DNA from: Actinopolyspora biskrensis
GTDB lineage: Bacteria > Actinomycetota > Actinomycetes > Mycobacteriales > Pseudonocardiaceae
DNA length: 64,000 nt
NCBI RefSeq assembly: GCF_013408175.1
Contig: NZ_JACBYW010000002.1
Location: 1-64,000 of the forward strand
Direction: 5' to 3'
Both the position numbers and the translations under genes were made by a program. Each line of letters opens with the position of its first letter. Positions within the stretch are counted from its first letter, which is position 1. Shown piece after piece: positions 63,799 through 64,000 of the stretch. The notes beneath the pieces are model-generated. The model saw only the letters and a program-made list of their open reading frames with translations, made no database searches and was not told the origin of the DNA.

Positions 63799-64000
63799 GG
63801 TTCTCCCCCGTTCGCGGTCAACCGCTTCGCCCGGAGAAACCATCCGGGCAGTGCCGCGCAGGCGAACAACGTCTGGGCCAGGAACAGTGCCGTGTAGACA
63901 GCGGTGAAGGCGAGATGAGCTCCGAACAGCACGAAGGCCAGACACAGGACCCCGTAGTCGGTGGGCGAAACCAGCAGGGAACGCCAGACCGAAGGGGCCG
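63795..64000 (-). CDS. C-terminal part of a membrane protein, cut by the window edge
   Basis: About 68 codons are readable on the minus strand and end at a TGA at 63795-63797 that overlaps the next start. The sequence (SLLVSPTDYGVLCLAFVLFGAHLAFTAVY to ALPGWFLRAKRLTANGGEP) is strongly hydrophobic, with two membrane segments and a basic end. This would suit the tail of a membrane-anchored family 2 glycosyltransferase or a similar polysaccharide protein, but the catalytic part is outside the window. Confidence 0.6.
   Translation of the reverse strand, partial: APSVWRSLLVSPTDYGVLCLAFVLFGAHLAFTAVYTALFLAQTLFACAALPGWFLRAKRLTANGGEP

Noticed and set aside
61459-63897. Plus-strand open frame of 812 codons
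   Set aside because: It is the shadow of the beta-helix and cytidylyltransferase genes and has shuffled composition without domains.

Overview
This 64 kb window is a high-GC chromosomal segment from an actinobacterium, most likely a member of the Pseudonocardiales (Actinopolyspora- or Saccharopolyspora-like). The evidence is a mycothione reductase, a WhiG-type sporulation sigma factor, a DUF2469 protein, frequent GTG starts, and actinobacterial gene order (smc-ftsY-amtB-glnK-ffh-rpsP-rimM-trmD-rplS-lepB-rnhB; comM-dprA-xerC-whiG-rpsB-tsf-pyrH-frr-cdsA-rlmN; dxr-rseP-ispG-GNAT-PBP-map). The genus is an inference. I saw no tRNA or rRNA gene, insertion sequence, prophage or CRISPR array.

Layout. 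0-9 kb: a P-loop kinase-like protein, a Ser/Pro-rich anchored protein, acylphosphatase, the SMC condensin, and an anmK/sodium-symporter pair facing the other way. 9-19 kb: ftsY, amtB-glnK (no glnD follows), a small P-loop protein, a DEAD-box helicase, ffh, an amidohydrolase and a CPBP membrane protease. 19-25 kb: the ribosome-maturation run rpsP-khpA-rimM-trmD, then rplS with its own leader and a textbook terminator, then lepB-rnhB-DUF2469. 25-31 kb: YraN, ComM/YifB, DprA, XerC and WhiG, packed with overlaps, then a divergent M23 peptidase. 31-44 kb: translation and cell-envelope essentials, including the MEP-pathway genes dxr and ispG around the site-2 protease. 44-54 kb: a GNAT, a lipoprotein penicillin-binding protein, an orphan PIN protein, methionine aminopeptidase, cobyric acid synthase, a divergent GntR/MFS pair and mycothione reductase.

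54-64 kb is the accessory part: a cell-surface polysaccharide locus. It has a polyprenyl-phosphate sugar transferase, two GT4 glycosyltransferases, an O-antigen-ligase/polymerase-like membrane protein, a secreted propeller-like repeat protein with a fibronectin-III-like tail, a secreted right-handed beta-helix protein, a TagD-like cytidylyltransferase and the end of a membrane protein gene that runs off the window.

Two architectural patterns recur. First, six genes carry a -10-like hexamer ending exactly six bases before the start codon, which suggests leaderless transcripts. Second, strong perfect hairpins sit at most transcription-unit ends, usually without a T-tract; the exceptions downstream of rplS and upstream of pyrH do have one. 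Coordinates were adjusted from the longest open frames to the most plausible starts using ribosome-binding sites, family length and these promoters.
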